A stretch of 64,000 nt of DNA from Elusimicrobiota bacterium (GTDB taxonomy: Bacteria; Elusimicrobiota; Elusimicrobia; Elusimicrobiales; Elusimicrobiaceae), in the NCBI GenBank assembly GCA_029008615.1, contig JAQXJI010000004.1:1-64000 (forward strand). Direction: 5' to 3'. Within the stretch, counting starts at the first letter, position 1. Each line of letters opens with the position of its first letter. Both the position numbers and the translations under genes were made by a program. The notes below the pieces were generated by a model that worked only from the letters and a program-made list of their open reading frames with translations, was not told the DNA's origin and did not search any database. Below, one piece after another: positions 27,872 to 35,012 of this stretch.

Positions 27872-28767
27872 ACCGTTTGTTGTGTCTGCTTAATATCTTG
27901 GACTCGGGGGAAATCCAAGTGCAGCGCGAAGCGCGAGAACTGGACGTTACCGAGCGTACTATCCAGCGGGATATCAATGATATTGACGCGGGCGGATTTC
28001 CTATTTATAAAGCGGCCCCGGGGATATATAAGTTTATAGAAGGCTTTTCTCTTAAAAAAATGAATTTGACAGAGGCCGAAGCGTCCCTTTTACTCGTTAT
28101 GCAGGATGTGATTTCCCCACTAGGCAAACCTTTCCAAGATACGTTGGCGTCGCTCCGCCAAAAAGTATTAAATGCGCCGGAAGAATCCCCGTTTTATATC
28201 AAAATGCCAACGGGCAATAAATACGAGGAAACCAAAATTACCCGCGTGTTGGAAAAAGGTATTCGTACGCATACGGAAGTGTTAATGTCGTTGGCGGCCG
28301 ATCCCTCCCGCAAATTAACCTATGATTTAAAACCCCTAAAAATAATGAATTATGACGGGTTTTGGTACTTATTGGGTATCAATGCTTATAAACAGGTGCG
28401 AAAGTTCCGTTTAGACCGCATTTTGGACGCTGTTAATACGGATAAATCATTCAAACCCACTAAAAATATCCAAAAAATACTGCAAGAAAGCCAAAATATC
28501 TGGTTTGGGGAAAAACGGGACAAAAAAGTAACTTTTTGGGTTCCGGCAGAGTTCGCCGCGTATTTTGAGAAAAAAGCTTATTTCCCGTTGCAAAAAATAC
28601 TCAAAAAACAGAAAAACGGGGATATTTTGGTGGAAACGTGCGTATCCAACTACCGCGAGATTATCCCCACTATCCTCAGTTGGCTGGAACATATTACGCT
28701 TGTGGAACCGGCAGATTTTAAGGCGCTTATCAAAGATATTCTGAGCAAGGCTATCCAAAAGTTATAA
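27844..28767 (+). CDS. WYL domain transcription regulator
   Basis: 307 residues. An N-terminal winged helix-turn-helix (REARELDVTERTIQRDIND) precedes a WYL domain near residues 155-205 (NYDGFWYLLGINAYKQ, KFRLDRI). WYL regulators such as BrxR and CapW sense nucleotides or nucleic acid and repress defence genes. Base composition is less AT-rich than in the HerA gene, so it may have a separate origin. It overlaps HerA by 28 bases. Confidence 0.88.
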   Translation: MQPKNLKKLNRLLCLLNILDSGEIQVQREARELDVTERTIQRDINDIDAGGFPIYKAAPGIYKFIEGFSLKKMNLTEAEASLLLVMQDVISPLGKPFQDTLASLRQKVLNAPEESPFYIKMPTGNKYEETKITRVLEKGIRTHTEVLMSLAADPSRKLTYDLKPLKIMNYDGFWYLLGINAYKQVRKFRLDRILDAVNTDKSFKPTKNIQKILQESQNIWFGEKRDKKVTFWVPAEFAAYFEKKAYFPLQKILKKQKNGDILVETCVSNYREIIPTILSWLEHITLVEPADFKALIKDILSKAIQKL

Positions 28768-28952
28768 GAGACTTTCGCCATGCTTATTTTACCGTCACAA
28801 GTAACCGTCTCTAACAGGAGCTTTTTGCTTAATAAGCTGTTCAATGTCTACTTTTGGGCCCCAATGTCTACTTTTAAAAGACCAATGCGTATTTCTTTCT
28901 AATGAATGGGACCTTTGTGTACGCCTATTTATGTTTCTCATAAAGAAGAGAA

Positions 28953-28991
28953 ATCAAAGATATTCTGAATAAGGTTATCCAAAAATTGTAA
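28953..28991 (+). repeat. Duplicated 3' tail of the WYL gene
   Basis: 39 bases match the last 39 bases of the WYL gene (28729-28767) at about 34 positions, stop codon included. It looks like the remnant of a second WYL gene otherwise lost. The bases between (28768-28952) hold no supported gene. Confidence 0.8.
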
Positions 28992-29001
28992 ACCTATAAA
29001 A

Positions 29002-29052
29002 ATAATCTCCGCATAAAGTCCGCAAAATATGCGGATTTTATGCGGAGATTAT
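29002..29052 (+). promoter_or_regulatory. Phased operator/hairpin upstream of fic
   Basis: A perfect 16-bp inverted repeat (29002-29017 with 29037-29052) encloses a second pair TCCGCA/TGCGGA. The four half-sites TCCGCA, TCCGCA, TGCGGA, TGCGGA begin at 29008, 29019, 29030 and 29041, exactly 11 bases apart. A TTATAAT lies immediately downstream. This is what a cooperative repressor operator looks like. Confidence 0.75.
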
Positions 29053-29061
29053 GTTATAATA

Positions 29062-29081
29062 AAAATCACAGGAGTGATTTT
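29062..29081 (+). promoter_or_regulatory. Hairpin holding the fic ribosome site
   Basis: AAAATCAC and GTGATTTT pair perfectly around AGGA, so the AGGAG ribosome site falls in the loop and first stem pair, directly before the ATG at 29082. It could limit translation or be a second operator. Confidence 0.6.
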
Positions 29082-30179
29082 ATGTATATTTATCAAAATA
29101 CACATTGGCCCCATTTTATATGGGATAAAACGAAAGTTTTGGATATTTTAGCTAAAGTGAAATGGTCGCAGGGGCTTCTTTTGGGCAAAATGCAACATTT
29201 GGGATTTGCCTTAAAAGATAATGCCCTATTACAATCTCTTACGGAAGAAATTTTGAAATCAAACGAAATTGAGGGGAACCGTTTAGATATCCGCCAAGTT
29301 CGTTCTTCTATTGCTCGGAAGTTGGGAATTCCCTCTGAAGAAACTACGGCATCTTCCCGAGATGTTGATGGTACGGTGGAGATGATGCTGGATGCCATTG
29401 GTCATTATGATGATCCTGTTACAAAAAGCCGTTTGTGTGCTTGGCATAAACATATGTTCCCGACAGGGAAAAGCGGGTGGTATGCTATTCAAACGGGATG
29501 TTACCGGGATGATAAACTTGGTCCTATGCAAGTGGTATCTGGGCCAATGGGGGCCGAACGCGTCCACTATCAAGCACCGGCGGCAGATGTGTTAGATGCA
29601 GAAATGAATAAACTGTTTAAGTTTATCAACGAAGATCCGCTAGATAATCTTATTAAGGCGGGTATAGCCCATTTATGGTTCGTTATTTTACATCCTTTTG
29701 ATGACGGAAATGGCCGGATTGCCCGGGCGTTAACGGAATTGTTACTCGCGCGGAGTGAGGGCTCTTCCAAGCGTTTTTATTCTATGTCATCCGCTATTGA
29801 AAAAGATCGTAAAGGCTATTATCAACAGTTGAGAATTACGCGTGCAGAAGATTTGGATATAACCAATTGGCTGGAATGGTTCTTAAATACACTCCATACG
29901 GCGATAAATAATTCGGAGAGTCTATTGAAAACAACTTTGGAAAAAGCCAATTTTTGGAATAAGCATGTGGGAGAAAGTTTTAATGAACGTCAGACCAAAA
30001 TGCTCAATAGACTATTTGACGGATTTAAAGGGCATTTAACAAGTACAAAATGGGCACTTTTGTGCAAATGCTCGCAAGATACGGCTAGCCGTGATATTGC
30101 CGATTTACAAAAACGCAATATTCTGATGCAGATAGGAGCGGGACGAAACACGCATTATATGCTGTGCCAAGATAAATAA
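29082..30179 (+). CDS. Fic family protein with N-terminal DUF4172-like domain
   Basis: 365 residues from the ATG at 29082; the longer frame from 29040 starts inside the operator. The Fic motif HPFDDGNGR near residue 203 is intact, so AMPylation of a target protein is likely. An inhibitory SNEIEGN near residue 59 matches the S/TxxxE(G/N) pattern of class II Fic proteins, which self-inhibit without a separate antitoxin. The C-terminal ~70 residues look like a winged helix. The target is unknown. Confidence 0.92.
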   Translation: MYIYQNTHWPHFIWDKTKVLDILAKVKWSQGLLLGKMQHLGFALKDNALLQSLTEEILKSNEIEGNRLDIRQVRSSIARKLGIPSEETTASSRDVDGTVEMMLDAIGHYDDPVTKSRLCAWHKHMFPTGKSGWYAIQTGCYRDDKLGPMQVVSGPMGAERVHYQAPAADVLDAEMNKLFKFINEDPLDNLIKAGIAHLWFVILHPFDDGNGRIARALTELLLARSEGSSKRFYSMSSAIEKDRKGYYQQLRITRAEDLDITNWLEWFLNTLHTAINNSESLLKTTLEKANFWNKHVGESFNERQTKMLNRLFDGFKGHLTSTKWALLCKCSQDTASRDIADLQKRNILMQIGAGRNTHYMLCQDK

Positions 30180-30216
30180 AGTGAAGCTTTGGGCCGCACT
30201 TTATGATCCTAGAAAG

Positions 30217-30241
30217 AATGCGGAGTTTTTTACTCCGCATT
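30217..30241. terminator. Inverted repeat between fic and the GIY-YIG gene
   Basis: AATGCGGAGT and ACTCCGCATT are perfect arms around TTTTT, in the gap between two convergent genes. The stem reuses the TGCGGA/TCCGCA unit of the fic operator. Confidence 0.65.
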
Positions 30242-30246
30242 CCAAT

Positions 30247-31107
30247 TTAGTTGTCATTGTAGCCTTTGGCTCTTGTGTTCAGGCAATTTTTCCAATAGTT
30301 CTCTCTTATTTTGATTTTTTCAGGATCATAATGCAGTCCAAAATATTCAAGCAGTGTGAATGTAAAATATTTTTTGAAGTAAATGTCCTTTTTTTCGTCA
30401 TATAGTTTTTTTAATTCTATATTTCCGCCATGTTTAGAGTCTATATAGTTTCCCCAACGTTGTGCGACTCCTTCCTCTCCTGTAGCCGAGCCGATATATA
30501 ATTTCCCTGTCTTTTTATCAGTTAAACAATATATTCCAGTAATTTTTCTGAGTGCCTCATAATAAGTTGGCATGATTTTTCTATTTAAAATATCTTCTAA
30601 TTTTTGATAGGACAAATGCACTTTATCATATCCTTCAAATTTTTCTCCTGTATAGACCCTAGGAAGGATCTCTTTAACAGAACATTTATCTAAAAATGTG
30701 TTTAATTTGAATGTATATAATGAAAATTTATTTCCTTTATTACATTCAATGATTAGTCGTCCGAACAGAGGTGAAAATTTATCGAGGATTCTAACTTTGG
30801 CCCATGAGTTTTTTGGAACTTCTATAATTTCTGCTGCAGATATAAATAACCATTCATTAGACGATAATCGGGCAAAGCTAAACACCCAATTCCCTTGACG
30901 AAAATTAGGTCTACTATGGCCATACCAACCCCAAAAAGAACAATCCCAGTCAGTACCATATCCCATTGTTTTTTCTGTTTCGCTTCGGCGTAGCCACCTA
31001 TCCAGAAAAGATTCGCCATCTCTTCCAGCTTTCATATTAAGTTCGATTTTGCTGTTTTTAATTTCTGTATCGGTTAAATTAAAAATTTTATTTAATGCAA
31101 TGGTCAT
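30247..31107 (-). CDS. GIY-YIG nuclease-domain protein
   Basis: 286 residues from the ATG at 31107, which has GAGGG placed before it; a start at 31122 adds five residues. The C-terminal third has the GIY-YIG signature GIYCLTDKKTGKLYIGSA followed by RWGNY and an HGGN element. The N-terminal ~180 residues are a separate domain I do not recognise, including GWYGHSRPNF. This combination occurs in phage- and defence-linked genes; the target is unknown. AT-rich. Confidence 0.85.
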   Translation of the reverse strand: MTIALNKIFNLTDTEIKNSKIELNMKAGRDGESFLDRWLRRSETEKTMGYGTDWDCSFWGWYGHSRPNFRQGNWVFSFARLSSNEWLFISAAEIIEVPKNSWAKVRILDKFSPLFGRLIIECNKGNKFSLYTFKLNTFLDKCSVKEILPRVYTGEKFEGYDKVHLSYQKLEDILNRKIMPTYYEALRKITGIYCLTDKKTGKLYIGSATGEEGVAQRWGNYIDSKHGGNIELKKLYDEKKDIYFKKYFTFTLLEYFGLHYDPEKIKIRENYWKNCLNTRAKGYNDN

Positions 31108-31155
31108 AATGAAAACCCTCATTTTAATATTATTTAGTATACTGCTCTACATAAA

Positions 31156-31611
31156 TTATTTGAATATTTCCTTAAAGTCCTCTCTTTTTACTTCAAATTT
31201 TTTGTATTTTTCAACAGTAGACCCGCTGTCATTAAGCAAAATAACCCAGGTTTTATTCATGTTTTTGCCGGATTTCTGCCGGGAACAGGTGGCTAGGTAC
31301 TCTTCCGAAGAGAATAGCCACATAATATCTTGGGTTTACGCATAGAACAGATAGTAATAATTGTGCCGCAATTCGGGATTTTTTACTTCAAAACGGCCTA
31401 TGCCTTTTTTCCCAACTTCACCTTTGCGAGCCTTGATTTGAATTTCAAAAAATTGCTCGCCGGGAGTTTTTATCACGCAGTCTGTTCCATCGTCATCTAC
31501 CCAAGGCTCAAAGCATTTAAATCCCTGGGACATTAGGCGGCTTTCCATTAAATATTCGATTCGTTTTGCATATTGGGCGCTGCGACCATCAAAAAATTCT
31601 TCAAGTACCAT
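31156..31611 (-). pseudogene. PD-(D/E)xK nuclease-like gene with in-frame stop
   Basis: A good ribosome site (AGGAG) and ATG at 31611 open a 91-residue frame ending LFYA at a TAA (31336-31338). The same frame continues past it for another 59 sense codons (QDIMWLFSSEEYL..., ending DFKEIFK) to a TAA at 31156. Together they make a sensible ~150-residue protein with GTDCVIK and EIQIKARK, which fit the D and ExK-like (QxK) parts of a PD-(D/E)xK nuclease. So the gene is broken by one nonsense codon, or that base is an error. Confidence 0.75.
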
Positions 31612-31620
31612 ATATTTCTC

Positions 31621-32046
31621 CTATTTGTTATTTCGTTGCCATTCTTGAATTTCCCGTTGGCAGTCTTTAATTTGATTTTTTAAGCGTTCTTCTGTGTACT
31701 GGTCGGCCCGTAACAGCGATTCTGTTTCCCGTTTATAACGGGCAGAAATTTCTTCGGCCTTCCGTTTGTACTGGCGGGTTAATTCGTCTATTTCCCGTTG
31801 CCAACGCTGTTCAATTTGGCGTTTATGTTGCTGGAAGGAATCTTTTTCCCGTCTTTCCTCTTGTTCTTGCTGGCGTAAAAGGGCCGTTTTCTTTTCATAT
31901 CGGCGCAGTTGCAGCGTTTTTAAGTCGTCGGCGGTCCGGGTAATTTTGTTTTTTAGTTCATAGGGCAGCTGATAGGGTAAATTCCCAATACAGTTGCGGT
32001 ACTCTCGTTCAATTTCTGATTTTTCTGAATTAGAGAAGAAAAACAT
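31621..32046 (-). CDS. Coiled-coil protein upstream of the nuclease-like gene
   Basis: 141 residues, dominated by Glu, Arg, Gln and Lys; from residue ~40 it is one long coiled coil (QRWQREIDELTRQYKRKAEE). Function unknown. AGGAGG precedes the ATG. Nine bases separate it from the broken nuclease gene, so they formed an operon, under a copy of the island's shared upstream element. Confidence 0.75.
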   Translation of the reverse strand: MFFFSNSEKSEIEREYRNCIGNLPYQLPYELKNKITRTADDLKTLQLRRYEKKTALLRQQEQEERREKDSFQQHKRQIEQRWQREIDELTRQYKRKAEEISARYKRETESLLRADQYTEERLKNQIKDCQREIQEWQRNNK

Positions 32047-32062
32047 ATTGCCTCCTTGGTGT

Positions 32063-32093
32063 TATTTAGCCTTACAATGGGTCTATACATCAA
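32063..32093 (-). promoter_or_regulatory. Shared island promoter element, copy 5
   Basis: On the minus strand TTGATG, 17 bases with ACCCATTGTAAG, then GCTAAATAA. This matches the layout of the four better copies (TTGAC, CCC, TAGTAAG). Confidence 0.55.
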
Positions 32094-32095
32094 GT

Positions 32096-32130
32096 AAATG
32101 TTAAAAAACATTTCCGACAAACGTTTGTCG
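32096..32130. promoter_or_regulatory. Twin palindromes in a divergent promoter region
   Basis: AAATGTT/AACATTT (32096-32113, four-base loop) is followed directly by the perfect 16-base palindrome CGACAAACGTTTGTCG (32115-32130). They lie between the divergent coiled-coil gene and the structured region at 32159. TTGTCG of the second palindrome could be a -35, with TAAACT at 32147 as -10. Operator role is inferred. Confidence 0.6.
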
Positions 32131-32158
32131 CTTTTAATTGGTAAGATAAACTAGGCAA

Positions 32159-32310
32159 GAAAAAAGCGGCAATCTTTCCGGGTAGCTGAGAACCGACCCA
32201 AAACGATATGCCGCCAGCACGCTCCCGTAAGGGGGCGTGCTAAAAGACGTCTTCGTTTTCGTTTCTCAGCTCGCCGGAGTATTCCGGCGGGGCTATGCCA
32301 GACGCATAAC
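32159..32310 (+). ncRNA. Candidate structured RNA with a pseudoknot
   Basis: Read on the + strand it folds into several helices: GCGGCA (32166) with TGCCGC (32209); AGCTGAGAA (32184) with TTCTCAGCT (32263), which crosses the first helix and so makes a pseudoknot; an 11-pair hairpin 32216-32241 capped by a GTAA (GNRA) tetraloop; CGCCGGA/TCCGGCG (32272-32289); and TATGC/GCATA (32294-32308). No reading frame is convincing here. A GNRA loop on this strand supports + transcription. It may be a free RNA or the leader of the gene at 32442. I match it to no known class. Confidence 0.5.
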
Positions 32311-32441
32311 GCCAAAAACAAGCCTAAAAGCAAATTGTACCGACAACAACTCTTATATTATAACCTTTTTTCTCCCAAACAGCAGGTATTTAAGACAGAC
32401 GTCCTCGTTTAAATTTGCTATATAGGGGAAAAGGAGGTTTT

Positions 32442-33281
32442 ATGGTTCAATTAGGCTTTTTAGTTTCCAAAGTAGTTCCGAATTATCGCCCGTCTAAGCG
32501 GCTTAAAATGCAGAATGTAATGCGGGTAAAATATAAAATAGTTTTTTCTTGGGAAGAATTAAAAAGATTTGCAAACAGGCCATATTCCCGAGAAGCTTTC
32601 CGGTTTGTAAAGATGTTATCTCAAAATAGCGTTCTTATAAAAGCCATCGAAGAATTCCGCCGCATATTTTGTTTACCACCTGAGGGGGTGTATTTTGTTA
32701 GGAAGCACAGAACTATTCGTAATAAACAGTGCGGGGCCCACAAACCCATATGGTGTTATGAAAACTTGTTACCGAAAGAAGTTCGTCCACAAGCTCAAAA
32801 ATATATTGCAGATTTTATCGAACACCATAATATCCATGCTCCGCTTAAATATCAAATGGATAGTTTATTTTATTGCGGTTTTGTGGATAGCCGGATAAAT
32901 GATATTTGGGTGCCGTTGGGAATTCATATCCCAGCGCAGCAAGATATTAAACAGCGGGCGTGGGGGTATCGCATACCTGTATCTATTTCCTTAAATTCAG
33001 CTAATTTGACGAAAAAAGAAGTAAAACAATTCATTGATGAAAATTGGGACGATATACAGGGGTATTTTAAGAAAAATCCTGCTGTAATGGATATTTCTTT
33101 TTCGGATCATGAAGAAATTATTGTTTCCTATAAAAATATGGGGTTCACTTGTTCTGAAACTTTGGAGGAACTATCTCCGGCCTCTTCAGAGGATGCTAGC
33201 GGGACTGTTGAACAAATTACCGAACAACATTATAGAATTCGTAAGAAAGTTAATAAAATTATCTCTCCTAAAACACCATAA
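32442..33281 (+). CDS. Unknown protein preceding the packaging genes
   Basis: 280 residues from the ATG at 32442 after AAGGAGG; the frame upstream is non-coding. I recognise no family. Features: basic N terminus, a Trp/Cys/His-containing centre (CGAHKPIWCYEN, FYCGFVDSRINDIWVP) and a Lys-rich end. Codon style fits the phage-like genes that follow. Possibly a phage or satellite DNA-binding protein; unproven. Confidence 0.65.
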   Translation: MVQLGFLVSKVVPNYRPSKRLKMQNVMRVKYKIVFSWEELKRFANRPYSREAFRFVKMLSQNSVLIKAIEEFRRIFCLPPEGVYFVRKHRTIRNKQCGAHKPIWCYENLLPKEVRPQAQKYIADFIEHHNIHAPLKYQMDSLFYCGFVDSRINDIWVPLGIHIPAQQDIKQRAWGYRIPVSISLNSANLTKKEVKQFIDENWDDIQGYFKKNPAVMDISFSDHEEIIVSYKNMGFTCSETLEELSPASSEDASGTVEQITEQHYRIRKKVNKIISPKTP

Positions 33282-33336
33282 CAAAAAAATAAAATTTCCT
33301 GTTATGGGGAATTTTCTGATAGTTTTTTAAAATAAT

Positions 33337-33368
33337 CCTTGCCCGATGTAACTAGATTATGGGCAAGG
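33337..33368 (+). promoter_or_regulatory. Hairpin overlapping the ribosome site of the ParB-methylase gene
   Basis: CCTTGCCC (33337-33344) and GGGCAAGG (33361-33368) are perfect arms with a 16-base loop. The 3' arm includes AAGG of the AAGGAG ribosome site for the GTG at 33380, so folding would block initiation. Confidence 0.5.
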
Positions 33369-33379
33369 AGTATTTTTTT

Positions 33380-34630
33380 GTGAAAACAGTAAAAATTACA
33401 GAGTTGAAGCCATACCCTAAAAACGCGCGGACACACAGTCCTAAGCAAATCTGTCAAATTGCCAAAAGTATTAAAACCTTTGGTTTTACCAACCCGGTCC
33501 TCGTGGATAAAGATAACTGCATTTTAGCAGGGCATGGACGGGTGGAAGCCGCCAAGTTGGCGGGGCTTACTGAAGTGCCTGTGGTTTGTATCACACATTT
33601 GACCCCGGCCCAAAAGAAGGCTTATATCCTGGCAGATAACCGCTTGGCGGAGCTTTCCGGTTGGGATAAAGACATCCTCAAAGTGGAGTTAGAAGAAATT
33701 CAAAGCATTGAGTGCGATTTCGACCTCACATCAACGGGTTTTGCGGCTCCGGAAATAGATGTTCTTCTCGCGCCGGAAGCCCCGGCTACCGAAGAAAAAG
33801 CCGATTTCCTGGGCAACACGGTTCCCTCCCGTGTAAAAGTTGGCGACCTTTGGCAGTTGGGGAAACATAAACTGTTATGTGCGGATTGCACCCAAGAGTC
33901 TGCTTTTAAGCGGCTTTTGGGCGCGGAAAAGGCCGACCTTATCGTAACGGACCCACCGTATAACGTAAAAATTTCCGGCCATGTACGGAGCGGGGATAAT
34001 TACCGCGAGTTTGCTATGGCTTCTGGCGAAATGTCCCAAAATGAATTTTCCCAGTTTTTAAAGGGCGTTTTTAGCTTGCTGTCCGAATATAGCCAACAAG
34101 GCAGTTTGCACTATGCTTTTATGGATTGGCGCCATATAGGGGAGATTCTAACGGCCGGAATGTCGGTTTATACGAGCCTCAAAAATGTTTGTGTATGGAA
34201 TAAATTAAGCGGCGGAATGGGCAGTTTGTACCGCAGCCAGCACGAACTGGTTTTTGTGTTCAAAAACGGCGATGCCCCGCATACCAATAACATTGAGTTG
34301 GGAGTCCACGGCCGCTACCGGACAAATGTTTGGGACTACCCCGGTATTTTTATCAAAAACAAGGTGAATAAAGCCAACATCCGCCTTCACCCAACGGTGA
34401 AACCTGTGGGTTTGCTGGCGGACATATTATTAGATGCCAGTCCCCGCAAAGGGCTCGTGTTGGACCCTTTTGGCGGTAGTGGCAGTACTCTCTTGGCTGC
34501 CGAACGAACGGGGCGGCGTGCGCGGATTATAGAGATAGACCCACACTATTGCGATGTAATCATCTATCGTTGGGAACAGCAAACGGCTAAAAAAGCCGTG
34601 CGCTTGGAGGAGAAAAATTATGAAAATTAA
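33380..34630 (+). CDS. ParB-domain DNA methyltransferase
   Basis: 416 residues from the GTG at 33380, ten bases after AAGGAG; the ATG at 33359 lacks a ribosome site. N-terminal ParB/sulfiredoxin-like domain (residues ~1-100, NPVLVDKDNCILAGHGRVEAA), then a beta-class N6/N4 methylase: DPPY near residue 192, and DPFGGSGST near 363. Such two-domain proteins are common next to phage terminase genes and modify phage DNA. Followed by an 11-base overlap. Confidence 0.92.
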   Translation: MKTVKITELKPYPKNARTHSPKQICQIAKSIKTFGFTNPVLVDKDNCILAGHGRVEAAKLAGLTEVPVVCITHLTPAQKKAYILADNRLAELSGWDKDILKVELEEIQSIECDFDLTSTGFAAPEIDVLLAPEAPATEEKADFLGNTVPSRVKVGDLWQLGKHKLLCADCTQESAFKRLLGAEKADLIVTDPPYNVKISGHVRSGDNYREFAMASGEMSQNEFSQFLKGVFSLLSEYSQQGSLHYAFMDWRHIGEILTAGMSVYTSLKNVCVWNKLSGGMGSLYRSQHELVFVFKNGDAPHTNNIELGVHGRYRTNVWDYPGIFIKNKVNKANIRLHPTVKPVGLLADILLDASPRKGLVLDPFGGSGSTLLAAERTGRRARIIEIDPHYCDVIIYRWEQQTAKKAVRLEEKNYEN

Positions 34631-35012
34631 ACGCAAAGAACAAAAGACAACCGAAGAATACAAGAAACCCGATTATGTGGGGTATAAACACCCGCCGGTT
34701 AAGTACCGTTGGCAGAAGGGGCAGACGGGCAATCCCCACGGAAGGCCTAAAAAAGATGAGTCCTTTCGCGCAATTGCCGAGCGCGAGTTAAAAAAGGAAG
34801 TCTCCCTAAAGGAGAACGGCCACATCCGGCGTGTGTCCTTGAAGGTGGCTATCGTTAAACGGTGTTTAGCGGATGCGGCGCAAGGTAAAATCCGCAATTT
34901 GGAGTTTATTCTTAAAGTGCTAAACCAAAGCTCCCCTGTCCCGGTGGCTGAAGAATTAACCGCACAGGAACAAGAAGTATGGAATAGTTATTTTAAGGAG
35001 GGAGAGAAATGA
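34620..35012 (+). CDS. DUF5681 protein, possible small terminase role
   Basis: 130 residues with the DUF5681 signature YRWQKGQTGNPHGRPKK near residue 25. Genes of this family lie directly before large terminase genes, so a small-subunit or DNA-binding role is likely. It overlaps both neighbours (11 and 4 bases). Confidence 0.85.
   Translation: MKIKRKEQKTTEEYKKPDYVGYKHPPVKYRWQKGQTGNPHGRPKKDESFRAIAERELKKEVSLKENGHIRRVSLKVAIVKRCLADAAQGKIRNLEFILKVLNQSSPVPVAEELTAQEQEVWNSYFKEGEK

Noticed and set aside
32151-32333. 60-codon minus-strand open frame over the structured region
   Set aside because: Arg/Leu-rich product without motif; the region is better explained by RNA-like inverted repeats.
33341-33361. 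Sixth copy of the shared island promoter element
   Set aside because: CCCGATGTAAC resembles the core, but no -35 stands at the right distance.
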